NCBI GenBank assembly: GCA_016490735.1
Contig: JAEMWC010000049.1
Coordinates: 1,243,501-1,307,500 of the forward strand
DNA length: 64,000 bases
Direction of reading: 5' to 3'
From: Pachyseris speciosa
Taxonomy: Eukaryota; Cnidaria; Anthozoa; Scleractinia; Pachyseridae
Positions within the stretch are counted from its first letter, which is position 1. The number at the start of each line of letters is the position of its first letter. This document shows positions 32,187-40,646 of the stretch, piece by piece. Under the pieces are notes generated by a model. That model searched no databases. It had not been told where the DNA came from and saw nothing but the letters and a program-made list of their open reading frames with translations. A program made the translations under genes and the position numbers.

Positions 32187-32261
32187 TTAGATTAATTTTT
32201 CGATTCTTTCTGTTTTTGGATTCTCCTGTTTTTCAACATTTTGGAAATTATTGATTGCCAT
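32187..32261 (-). CDS. Possible 24-residue Polinton microprotein
   Basis: An open frame of 24 codons, MAINNFQNVEKQ onward, very polar, ending with TAA at 32187-32189. It is too short to call by itself. Support comes from the preceding TCTAATCTAATATTATATG, which has the exact spacing and near-identity of the fibre 2 start. That motif overlaps the stop region of the ATPase. It may instead be the 5' part of a leader for fibre 1. Confidence 0.4.
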   Translation of the reverse strand: MAINNFQNVEKQENPKTERIEKLI

Positions 32262-32277
32262 ATAATATTAGATTAGA

Positions 32278-32915
32278 TTAAACAGCACCATAAAAATTTC
32301 TCTTGATTGTTTTCATCGGCTTGTCAACATAACAGAAGGAATATGGTTTTTTGGTTGCTTCAATGTATTTCTTCTTGTCGATTCCAAGCTCCTGTGCAAT
32401 CAAGTTCCTTTCTCTTGAGGATGGGAAATCATAAAGGCAGAAGTGACTGCAATTGAGTCTGATTGATTTTGGACAGCCATAGAATGATTGTGTGAGATAT
32501 ATGACTGAACAGTTCTTGTGTCTCCCTGAATGAAATAGCTTATGATTTGATCTTGTTTTTTATCAGTGACAAAATCATCAAAAACAACCAATCGCTGCAA
32601 ATCTGTGTCTTTTATTTGTTCAACTGGCAATATCTCTTCTTGACTGCAAACCAAGGCAGGATATCCAATGTGACTGCTTATTTCATCCATTACTTTCCGA
32701 AGATATTTGTACTTGTCTTGATCCAAATTTTTTGCATAAAGATGTATCTGATCATAATAAACCAATGGTTCCATAATCAGATGCATGAACAATGTTGTCT
32801 TTCCAGATCCAGAATTACCAGCCAATAACATTCTAAATGTATCTTTTGGCATATACGGATACAACTGTCTGAATGAATTCTTTAAACCCTGAATATCATA
32901 ATTAGGGATTTCCAT
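32278..32915 (-). pseudogene. Genome-packaging ATPase (A32/FtsK-like), frameshifted
   Basis: The N-terminal frame has the Walker A motif LLAGNSGSGKTTLFMHL near residues 29-45 and Walker B as RLVVFDDFV near residue 110. This fits the A32-like ATPases that pump DNA into capsids in Polintons and large DNA viruses. Near 32540 the conserved reading passes to another frame and continues to TAA at 32278-32280; the ORF ending at 32400 has a non-family tail. Total length about 212 codons. It shares a 36-base promoter region head-to-head with the gene at 32952, and its ATG follows TCTAA by 11 bases. Confidence 0.85.
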
Positions 32916-32951
32916 ATGTAAATAGTTTAGATTAGTCTAACACAATTGTAT
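32916..32951. promoter_or_regulatory. Divergent late-type promoter between ATPase and coiled-coil gene
   Basis: Only 36 bases separate two diverging ATGs. Minus strand: TCTAAACTATTTACATATG. Plus strand: TCTAACACAATTGTATATG. Both have TCTAA exactly 11 bases before ATG, the two TCTAA words lying side by side in the centre. Confidence 0.65.
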
Positions 32952-33796
32952 ATGGATATAGAACGAATGAAAAGGCTTCTTAAAAGTGGAATTGAAGCCG
33001 GAAACAAAACAAGAGAAGTTCGTGATGTTATCAAGACTTATGAATACAGAAAACAGGATGCTTATGATACAACATCAGAATTGCTGAAACCCTCTATTGA
33101 TGTCCAGAAGAGTGTGAAAGAAAGTGTCGACAAAAAACAGGATGAAGTCATTAAACAGTTGAAAAAAAATCAAAAAGCCTTAACATCTGGTTTTGAAGAT
33201 CTTATGCTATTAAACACGTTACCTGAATCAGTACCTATGAAAACAACATTACCAATTGATTACAAACCTAAAATGATGACTGAAACAGAAGCACCATATA
33301 AGTCGAATCTTGATAAAGGTTTTTCACTTGAGGATATTCAAACATTGATGAAACATAATTTAGCTCCTCCATCACAGATATTTAAATCATATATTGATGG
33401 AACAATCGATATTAATGAGTATAACAGAAATATTGGTGAAATAACCAAAGATATTGGAAGAAAAAAAGCTCATCTATCAACAACCAAAACAAATAGGGAT
33501 AAAAATAAAGAAAAGATATATCAATTGACTCAAGAGATCAAATTATTGCAAAAGTACCGAAAAAGAATTGGCGCCGTTGAGGAAGGTGCACAAACTATTG
33601 GTTCAGGCATGGGAAGAAGAGGTGCATTTTTGGGTGACATGCTTTCAAGACTACAGTTGCTTGGTGGATCTATTTCAGCCGGCAACAACAGCAAAATGTT
33701 CAAAATGAATTCACAAAAATATTGCATACATTGAACAGACTGGGAATCCTGAAAACCGGTGAGTTGAATAAAATAATGATGAAATATCTAATGTAA
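32952..33796 (+). pseudogene. Coiled-coil virion-associated protein, 3' frameshift
   Basis: About 280 codons. MDIERMKRLLKSGIEAGNK opens a mostly helical, charged protein with two coiled-coil stretches (about residues 55-85 and 155-200) and a glycine-rich GSGMGRRGAFLGDMLSRLQLLGG. Near 33700 the reading shifts, and the better end is TAA at 33794-33796. I chose ATG 32952, not the TTG six bases upstream, because it fits the TCTAA-N11-ATG spacing. Polintons often have an uncharacterised gene here between ATPase and penton. Function unknown. Confidence 0.65.
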
Positions 33797-33802
33797 AAGT
33801 AT

Positions 33803-34590
33803 ATGACAGAAATTTCATTACGATTCAACAGTAAAAACAGAGACAAAATTGGTGTCAGCAAGAGTCATGATTTTGAAAAAAGATTCAATACACCTCTTAA
33901 ATTAACGAATGATTTGAAATATGAAATGGCTGTGAATGTCATCAATATGACATACAGTTGGTACAATATCAGAGATATTTTTGGGAATAATCAAATTAAA
34001 TACAGCTATGACAAAGGTGTAAACTGGGAAACAATAACATTCGTTAACGGGATGTATTCATACGACGATATCAATAGTTACATTCATAAGTATATGAAAA
34101 AAAAAACCATGTACTGAATCCATCTGAAACAGACAAAAAAAATTCAAGTATGGTATTAACATATTTCGTTTTGTCAACATATCGCATTTTGATTGAACTC
34201 AATGAAAATTATCGTGTGGATCTGAGAAATAATGATTTCAGAAAACTTATCGGTTTCGATTCAAAATTAGTTCCAGCCACAGAATATGGAACAAATCTAC
34301 CTGATATTACAAGAGGAGTAGATGAAATTTATATCAATTGTGATTTGGTGACAGATAGCATTGTTGATGGAAATAGCACAAATACAATCGCTGTTATTCC
34401 TGTCACAGATCTCGTTAGAAGTTTACCTTTCACTTACAAACCTCGTTTTCTTTCATGGAATCCAGTCTCAACACATAATATCAGCTCAATACGCTTTTAT
34501 GTCACAGACTCTTCTAGAGCTCCAGTCGATTTAAATGGGATAGATTGGTATATTGAGTTATTCTTGAGAGGACAGAATTATAAAACCTAA
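33803..34590 (+). pseudogene. Minor capsid (penton) protein, frameshifted
   Basis: About 262 codons in two frames joined near an A-run at 34097-34106. MTEISLRFNSKNRDK starts a beta-rich protein with SWYNIRDIFGNNQIKYSYD; the second part ends IDWYIELFLRGQ. The size, predicted single jelly-roll pattern and place just before the major capsid gene fit the Polinton penton. ATG follows TCTAA by 11 bases. The homopolymer site could be a sequencing error. Confidence 0.75.
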
Positions 34591-34596
34591 TAGTAT

Positions 34597-34827
34597 ATGA
34601 AACGGTTTGAGTTTAAAAAATATGAACAACATGGTGAAGGTATTGTGACTGATATGATCAAAACAGCTGGAAAAAAAGCAGCAACAACAATTGGTGAACA
34701 TGCTGGCAAAAAAGCTGGCGACAAAATCATAGAACTTTTGAAAAAGAGAAAGAGTGGAACTGAGAGTGTGAGCCAGACTGGTGGTTTAATCAAAAGAAAG
34801 AGAGGTCGACCTCGTAAAATAAAATAA
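34597..34827 (+). CDS. Small basic AT-hook protein (core-protein-like)
   Basis: 76 residues, strongly basic, with a helical AGKKAATTIGEHAGKKAGDK stretch and a C-terminal AT-hook, RKRGRPRK. Such proteins bind DNA in the minor groove; in adenoviruses and Polintons small basic proteins condense packaged DNA. The start at 34597 follows CCTAATAGTATATG, a shortened form of the late motif. It lies between penton and major capsid genes. Intact. Confidence 0.65.
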   Translation: MKRFEFKKYEQHGEGIVTDMIKTAGKKAATTIGEHAGKKAGDKIIELLKKRKSGTESVSQTGGLIKRKRGRPRKIK

Positions 34828-34849
34828 CTTTTATCTAACACAATAATAT

Positions 34850-36131
34850 ATGTCAAACTATCGTGACTCAAAATATATCGAAAGATATGAAGATGTAGTG
34901 TTCGAACTAGAGACAGCACTTAATACTGTAGTAGCAAACAATGCTCATCAGAGAAAACAGGTTACCGTTTCGTTGTTGATAACAGTGGAGAGACTACACC
35001 ATTTGACTGGTATAATGCCCGTTTTAATGTTATTTTCAAAGAAAATAAGCTTGCAGATGGAGCTAACATTGCTGCTGCAGATCGAAATGGTATTGTTAAT
35101 TCAGTTCACGCTCTTATTAACACCATTAATGTGAAAATGAATGGTCTTGATGTTTATGAATGCCGAGACGCTAACCAGGCCACAAATATTAAGTCATTGC
35201 TTGAGTATTCACAGGGTTATGTTGTAAGTCAGGGAACCAATGAGTTCTTCTATCTTGACACCAGCAGAGGTGCTGAAAACAGAGTGGCACAAGCTGCTTA
35301 TAACAAAGGATTCTCAGATCGTAAAGCTTTGCTTAATGATGGTGGTGAAGTAAATGCAGAGATAGCATTGAACAGATACGGTTTTTTCAAGAGCTTTTGG
35401 GATGAACTCATGCCTAACTCAAAAATAGAGGTGAAATTGACACTTGAGAGTGATGACAATATGATTTGGCAAGCTACTGATGAATGTCGTGTGGTACTAA
35501 CTAAATTCCAGCTAATTGTTCCTCGTATTATTTTTAATTCTACGGGAAAGTCCTTATACATGAGCAAGTATCTTGACAACAGAAAGTGGACTTACATGAG
35601 AGAAATGGTTGAGAGAGGCAATTCAACAAGACAACAGACTGCCAATTTCCGTATTTCCACAGGAATAAACAAACCCAGGCATGTCTTTGTATTCATCATC
35701 AATGATGCAAGTGATGCATCTCAGACAGCCAATAAATTTCTCTATAACACATTCTCAGTTGCAAATAACCAAACTTTGACTGATTGTTATCTTGAAGTTG
35801 GCAACGGAAATGATTATCCAGAGGTTCATTATAAACCATCAACAGAACCAACAAGAGTATTTAGAGATGTTTTGAAATATGTTCAAGCTGTAAATGATTT
35901 CAGTGAAAGTACCCTTCTTAACAGGGGCAATTTCGGTACAATATTCCCTTTCATTTATTTGATCTGACAAAACAGAAACAGGATATTAAAGATGGAATGA
36001 CAAAACTGACTTTCAAATACACTTTGAGTGCTGCAACAAATGCTGATTACAGTGTGTATGCATTGGTCCTCTATGAGCAGGATATTGAGATGAGAAAGAC
36101 TGATGGAAAATTAATTCTGAGATCAATGTAA
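34850..36131 (+). pseudogene. Major capsid protein (double jelly-roll), two frameshifts
   Basis: About 427 codons. It starts MSNYRDSKYIERYEDVVFEL. The main part, 35131-35945, has regions such as DVYECRDANQATNIKSLLEYS and IEVKLTLESDDNM and RKWTYMREMVERGNS, with beta-strand rhythm and size fitting the double jelly-roll capsid protein of Polintons. The frame changes near 34950 and near 35950; the last 60 codons end at TAA 36129-36131. The ATG follows TCTAACACAATAATATATG, almost the same word as at 32952. Without the breaks it would form the icosahedral shell. Confidence 0.8.
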
Positions 36132-36199
36132 ATTAAATAATTAAATAAATTAAATGATTGTTTTATATTAAATACAATTTAGTATAAACATATATTATA

Positions 36200-37018
36200 T
36201 GACTACTTATCATCCTCATGGAGTAAGACTTTCAGGAAGTCAGAAGGAAAGGCTTGCAAAAGCTATACAAACAAATTCACCGGTGGAGAGTTGGATCAAA
36301 TGATGTTGACAAAAACACAGATAAAAAAATTAGCCAAATCACAGAGAAATGGAACAGGTGCTGATGTAAAGATATCCAAAGCACAGATCAGAAAATCAGT
36401 CCAAGAAGGAGGCTCTCTTTGGTCCAGTCTTTTTTCACTTGGAACAAGACTATTGCCTTATGCAGGTAAAGCAGTAGCTAAAGCGGCTCCAGCATTGGCT
36501 ACAGGTGCTCTTTCTTCATTAGCAAGTCTCGGCATTGATAAACTATTTGGAAAGAAACAAAAAGGAGGATTTCTTATTCCTAATGCCAATTTATCCCAAT
36601 TATTGAATGTAGGAAATTTATTGAATACGAGACAGATGGCTGATGTTATCCAAAAAATGCAGTATGGTGGAGACGTTGTTATAAAACCAACAAAAGCGCA
36701 GACTGGAAAGGGTATTGGAACAATACTGCGAGCATTGGTATCCTTTAGCCATAGAAGCAATCAAAATTAACTGGAAAAGGTTTGCATGTTGAAAGCAGCC
36801 GTCCAAGACGGTCAATACCTGTTCATGTTCCAGATGACATTGTACCCAGAAAGAAAGGTGGGAAACATGCTATGATTCCATGGCAATCTCCTCCTGTTTT
36901 TGGTACATGGAATAACCCAATCGGTTATGGAATGAAAAAAAAAAAAAAAGGAAAAGGACTTCTACTGGGCAAAAACAGTCCATTCAATTCAATCCCCATA
37001 CTAGGAACCATTTTGTAA
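36200..37018 (+). pseudogene. PX-like Polinton structural protein, frameshifted
   Basis: The first frame opens MTTYHPHGVRLSGSQKERLA; near 36280 it passes to the frame holding LTKTQIKKLAKSQRNGTG, then a hydrophobic Ala/Leu-rich stretch (AAPALATGALSSLASLGIDK) and a Gly-rich end. Another shift near 36745 leads to the frame ending at 37018 with NSPFNSIPILGTIL. It sits between capsid and protease, where Polintons carry the uncharacterised PX protein. The hydrophobic stretch could interact with membranes. No TCTAA motif; upstream is CATATATTATATG. Confidence 0.6.
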
Positions 37019-37474
37019 ATAAACCCTTATCCAACTTTGATTTAATCAATTGGGTTAAACAACTTGGAATAAAACATTTTAGAGGAGTATTTTCAAGAGA
37101 CAATCTGCCGAACCTGAAATGAAAACAATGAATGTGGGATAGTCAATCTTGATTCCAAAATTGGACCTGGTACTCATTGGGTTTGTTATAGGAATTTCAA
37201 AAATGATAAATACTGTGAATACTTCGACTCTTTCGGTTTAATGATGCCAACAGAAGTACAGAAATACATGGCTGCAAGCGGTAAACAACTTGAATACTCT
37301 GGTGATGAGATACAAGAAAGGGAATCAGTATTATGTGGATATTGGTGTTTGTACTATCTTCTTGAGAGACAAAAAGGCAGATCCATTCTTAATACAATAC
37401 ATAATGCTGAATTTGATCCAACAGACACAAGAGTCAATCACAGATTCATCATAGACTACTTCAAAAATATCTAA
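37019..37474 (+). pseudogene. Adenain-like cysteine protease, one frameshift
   Basis: The first frame (from before 37019, overlapping the PX gene end) gives LSNFDLINWVKQLGIKHFRG. After a shift near 37115 the second frame shows GTHWVCY with the catalytic His, EYFDSFG with the acidic residue, and ESVLCGYWCLYYLL with the catalytic Cys, in the order of C5/Ulp-fold maturation proteases. This enzyme would cleave capsid precursors. The start codon is unclear because of overlap. Ends DYFKNI at 37474. Confidence 0.8.
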
Positions 37475-37486
37475 CTTAATGGTATA

Positions 37487-37645
37487 ATGGTAAAATCATA
37501 TTGTGTGAAACAGAAGAAGCAGACTGAGTGTGTACCAGGAAGTGAAAGATATCAAAAGACAAAAAATGGTCGAACTGTGATGAAATGTACTTGTGCTGAA
37601 TGTGGAATCACAAAGACTAAATTTGTCAGAAATCGGGGAAACTGA
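37487..37645 (+). CDS. Small zinc-ribbon protein
   Basis: 52 residues with KSYCVKQKKQ, KNGRTVMKCTCAECG and TKTKFV. One cysteine pair is clear (C-x-C-x-x-C), the other is reduced to a single Cys (YCVKQ). ATG follows TCTAA by 12 bases. It lies directly before the phospholipase gene, and the phospholipase frame is open upstream back to within this gene's stop, so the two were probably one protein before a one-base shift near 37640. Confidence 0.6.
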   Translation: MVKSYCVKQKKQTECVPGSERYQKTKNGRTVMKCTCAECGITKTKFVRNRGN

Positions 37646-37689
37646 ATAGCCCGTCTGAAGGGGCGGGCATACTAGATTCAGCCGCAGAT

Positions 37690-38427
37690 ATGGCGCTAAC
37701 AGGATTCTTAGAACATGGAGTCCCTTATTTAGCAAAGAAAGGTGTAGAAATGGGAAGATATTATGCTTCTGAAGCAATGAGAAATCCAAAGCTGCAAAAG
37801 AAATTAATTGACAAAGGACTTTCCCTCGCAAAGCCTGCAATCACAAAGGTTGGTAAAGAAGGCTTAATGCAATTGAGCACTGCTATTAGACCCAAACGCT
37901 CTGACAAGAAAAAAATGTATAAAACAGATATTGCTGGAGTTGATTATACACGTGGTGGCTCATTGCTTGGAGATATCATGTATGCAAAACCAGAAGATAT
38001 ACAAAAATGGGTAGCTAAAATCAATAAAATGGGAGGCGCGATTGATATCCATAAGGTAATTGGCAAGCTTCCTAAACCAAAAGCAGGTTGGACACCAAGT
38101 AAATATAAATATATGGGACCATACAATCCATTGCATGAGCAGTTGGAATATGATCCAAATACTGGCGAGGTCTTGAAATGGAATGTACAACCTTACAATA
38201 AGGTGGATGAAATAGCAGCTTACCACGATATTTGTTATGATATGGGAAAAAATAAAGGCGATTGTGATAGAACAATGGTCGAGTCACTAGATCAAATACC
38301 ATATGGTGAGATGCCAAAATGGGGTCAAACAGCTAGATTCTTAATCGACAAAAAACAGAAACTTGGTCTCGGTGTTTCAAAAAACGGAAAAAGCCGTCGA
38401 GTGAAGAAAACTGGCAAGAAAAACTAG
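37690..38427 (+). CDS. Phospholipase A2-like virion protein
   Basis: 245 residues from ATG 37690, probably longer upstream. An N-terminal helical part (LAKKGVEMGRYYASEAMRNP) is followed by a phospholipase A2-like core near residues 138-185: YMGPYNPLHEQL (calcium-loop-like), then AAYHDICYD with the catalytic His-Asp pair, and KGDCDRTM. Parvoviral VP1 and some Polinton-like elements use such domains to breach endosomes. A basic tail (KSRRVKKTGKK) overlaps the integrase reading frame. The catalytic pair is intact; fusion to the upstream zinc ribbon is inferred. Confidence 0.7.
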   Translation: MALTGFLEHGVPYLAKKGVEMGRYYASEAMRNPKLQKKLIDKGLSLAKPAITKVGKEGLMQLSTAIRPKRSDKKKMYKTDIAGVDYTRGGSLLGDIMYAKPEDIQKWVAKINKMGGAIDIHKVIGKLPKPKAGWTPSKYKYMGPYNPLHEQLEYDPNTGEVLKWNVQPYNKVDEIAAYHDICYDMGKNKGDCDRTMVESLDQIPYGEMPKWGQTARFLIDKKQKLGLGVSKNGKSRRVKKTGKKN

Positions 38428-39323
38428 CTGATGAATTACATGCACCCATAAAACGAAATTTCACTCGGCGGCGTGTGATTGTAAATAAAATTGATGAAAT
38501 ATGGGCAAGTGATCTAGTTGAAATGCAACAGTTCAGTAAATGGAATAAAGGTTATCGATATCTTCTTATGGTTATTGATGTCTTCAGCAAATATGGTTGG
38601 ATTGTCCCATTGAAGGATAAGAAAGGTGAATCTGTCACTGAAGCATTCAAAACAATATTCAAGGAAGGCAGAAAACCACAGTATTTATGGGTCGACAAGG
38701 AAAGGGACTTGCTAGAGAAACATAGTGTACAGATGTACTCAACTGAGAATGAAGAGAAGTCATCAGTAGTTGAAAGATGGAATAGGACAATTAAATCCAA
38801 AATGTGGAAGCAGTTCACTGTTCAAGGTAATACACAGTATTTAGACATGTTACCAAAATTAGTGAAACAGTATAATAATACCAAACATTCAAGCACAAAG
38901 ATGACACCCGTTGAAGCATCTGATAAGAGGAATGAAGGAACTGTTTACTTCAATTTGTATGGTGATATGAAAACATTAAAACAGAAACCAAAATTTAAAA
39001 TAGGTGACAAGGTCCGAATATCTAAGTATAAACGGAATGTGTTCGACAAGGGCTATACACCAAATTGGACTGAAGAAGTGTTTACAGTTGATAAGATCCA
39101 GTACACTAATCCAATAACATACAAACTAAAGATCTCAAAGGTGAAGATATTGAAGGGAGTTTTTATGAAGCTGAATTATTGAAAGCCAGACAGGATGTAT
39201 TCCGTATTGATAAAGTCATTCGCAGAGATTACAAGAAGAAACAAGCTTTGGTGAAGTGGAAGGGTTACAGTGACGAATTTGAACAGTTGGATACCGTTCA
39301 AGGATTTAAAAGACATATTATAA
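38390..39323 (+). pseudogene. Retroviral-type integrase with chromodomain, deleted and frameshifted
   Basis: The conserved reading starts in a frame overlapping the end of the phospholipase gene (no ATG seen), then gives DEIWASDLVEMQQFS with the first Asp, a second Asp in YLWVDK at about 38692, and Glu in SVVERWNRTIKS at about 38772. Only 25 residues lie between the second Asp and Glu, against about 35 in the family, so about 30 bases are missing. Near 39120 the frame shifts into a chromodomain (FRIDKVIRRDYKKKQALVKW), with a further shift near 39272; the likely end is TAA 39321-39323. Integrase would insert element ends. This copy is defective. Confidence 0.82.
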
Positions 39324-39472
39324 AGAGAAAATTATCTAACATATATGTGAGTAGACCCTACAGTAGTACATACTGTCATTTGCTATTATGTAGCCAAGAA
39401 TATTATTATTCCTGACTATATTTAAACACAGGTCGAAAATGAATTAAAAAAATAAATTACTATAATATACAA

Positions 39473-40311
39473 ATGCAAAAATATTCCTACAATAATAAAG
39501 AATTGGATGTATCAATAGATTGTTATCTTGATGATAAAATGACATTTGGTTCAGAGGAAGAGACATAGCTATTATTCTCGACTATAAAAATCCACAAAAG
39601 GCAATCAAGGATCATGTTTTATCTGATGATAGAATCTTAAGAGACCACAAAATAAGCATAAATTCACGATGTAACAAAACGTTACCTCGTGCTGAGGCCA
39701 CTGATTCACGATGTAACGAAACGTTACCTCGTGCTGAGACCATTGAAAAAACTTTCAAATGTTTTTTTATAAATGAATCAGGATTTTATTCACTAATACT
39801 GTCCTCTAAAAAACAGGAAGCAGTAAAATTCAAACATTGGGTTACATCAAAAGTATTACCATCAATCAGAAAACAGGGATATTACAGACAGTTCAATGAT
39901 AGAAGTAATAACATGCTGATGATTGAAAGTGAAAATGATCTGCACTGCAAGATTGTATCATTCATCAGAAAAAAATATGAAGATGCTTTAATGGTGGCGG
40001 GATTAGGTGAAAATCAAATAAGCTCAAATATGAGAATCAGAAGTTATAACAAAGGATATATGGCTGGTCAGTGTGATTTAATGCTGTTGAATCCCACAAG
40101 AAAATACAATGCTCTTTGTCTTGAATTTAAAAGCCCAACAGGTGTGTATAAAGTGTCAGACAAACAGTCTGATATGAAGCTAATGTATGAGAAAAACAAA
40201 TGCAAATACCTCATGAGCAATAGTTTTGAAGACTTGATTCATGAAATAACCAAACACTTGGAAGAAAGCAAATTATACTTATCACGAAGGAAAGATTTAA
40301 AAGAAAATTAA
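39473..40311 (+). pseudogene. BRO-N domain fused to VRR-NUC-like nuclease, frameshifted near start
   Basis: The first 27 codons from ATG 39473 end at a stop near 39568; conserved reading resumes one frame over. It has FFINESGFYSLILSSKKQEA and KHWVTSKVLPSIRKQGYY, the BRO-N (Bro/KilA-like) DNA-binding signature. From about 39913 a nuclease-like domain follows: MAGQCDLML, then LCLEFKSPTG, then KQSDMKLMYEKN, matching the D...ExK...Q layout of VRR-NUC proteins. Between the two halves is a 42-base tandem duplication (39662-39745). BRO proteins are common in large DNA viruses. Function here is inferred as DNA-binding nuclease. Confidence 0.65.
39662..39745. repeat. 42-bp in-frame tandem duplication in BRO-N gene
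   Basis: Units 39662-39703 and 39704-39745 differ at three or four bases and keep the reading frame, repeating SRCNxTLPRAE. Each unit contains GTAAC-n5-GTTAC, a small hairpin. Confidence 0.85.
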
Positions 40312-40344
40312 ATTGATATAAAAATAAAAATATATAGATTATAT

Positions 40345-40542
40345 ATGGAGAATCAAAATGTTAAGAGAGGTCGGGGAAGGCCTAGAGTTCTCAGTGATGA
40401 GGAAAGAAAAAAACACAAGACTACCTATATGCTAAATAAAGAATGGTACTGTAACATATGTAACACAGGACGTAACTACACAATGGCAGGAAAATCTTGT
40501 CATATTAAAACAAAAAAACATCAAAAAAATATTCTTCAATAA
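40345..40542 (+). CDS. AT-hook and C2H2 zinc-finger protein
   Basis: 65 residues. KRGRGRPRVLS is an AT-hook at residues 7-17, and YCNICNTGRNYTMAGKSCHI with KTKKH downstream is a C2H2-type finger. It is likely a small DNA-binding or regulatory protein of the element. The frame is intact, the start follows TATATAGATTATATATG, with no TCTAA. Confidence 0.65.
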   Translation: MENQNVKRGRGRPRVLSDEERKKHKTTYMLNKEWYCNICNTGRNYTMAGKSCHIKTKKHQKNILQ

Positions 40543-40646
40543 TTACAATTCAAAAGGATCCAGTAATTGGATCAATTGAATTCTCAACCATATTTAAACG
40601 CAGACGGAAATGTATTAAAGAAATAATAACTATAGATACATTATAA

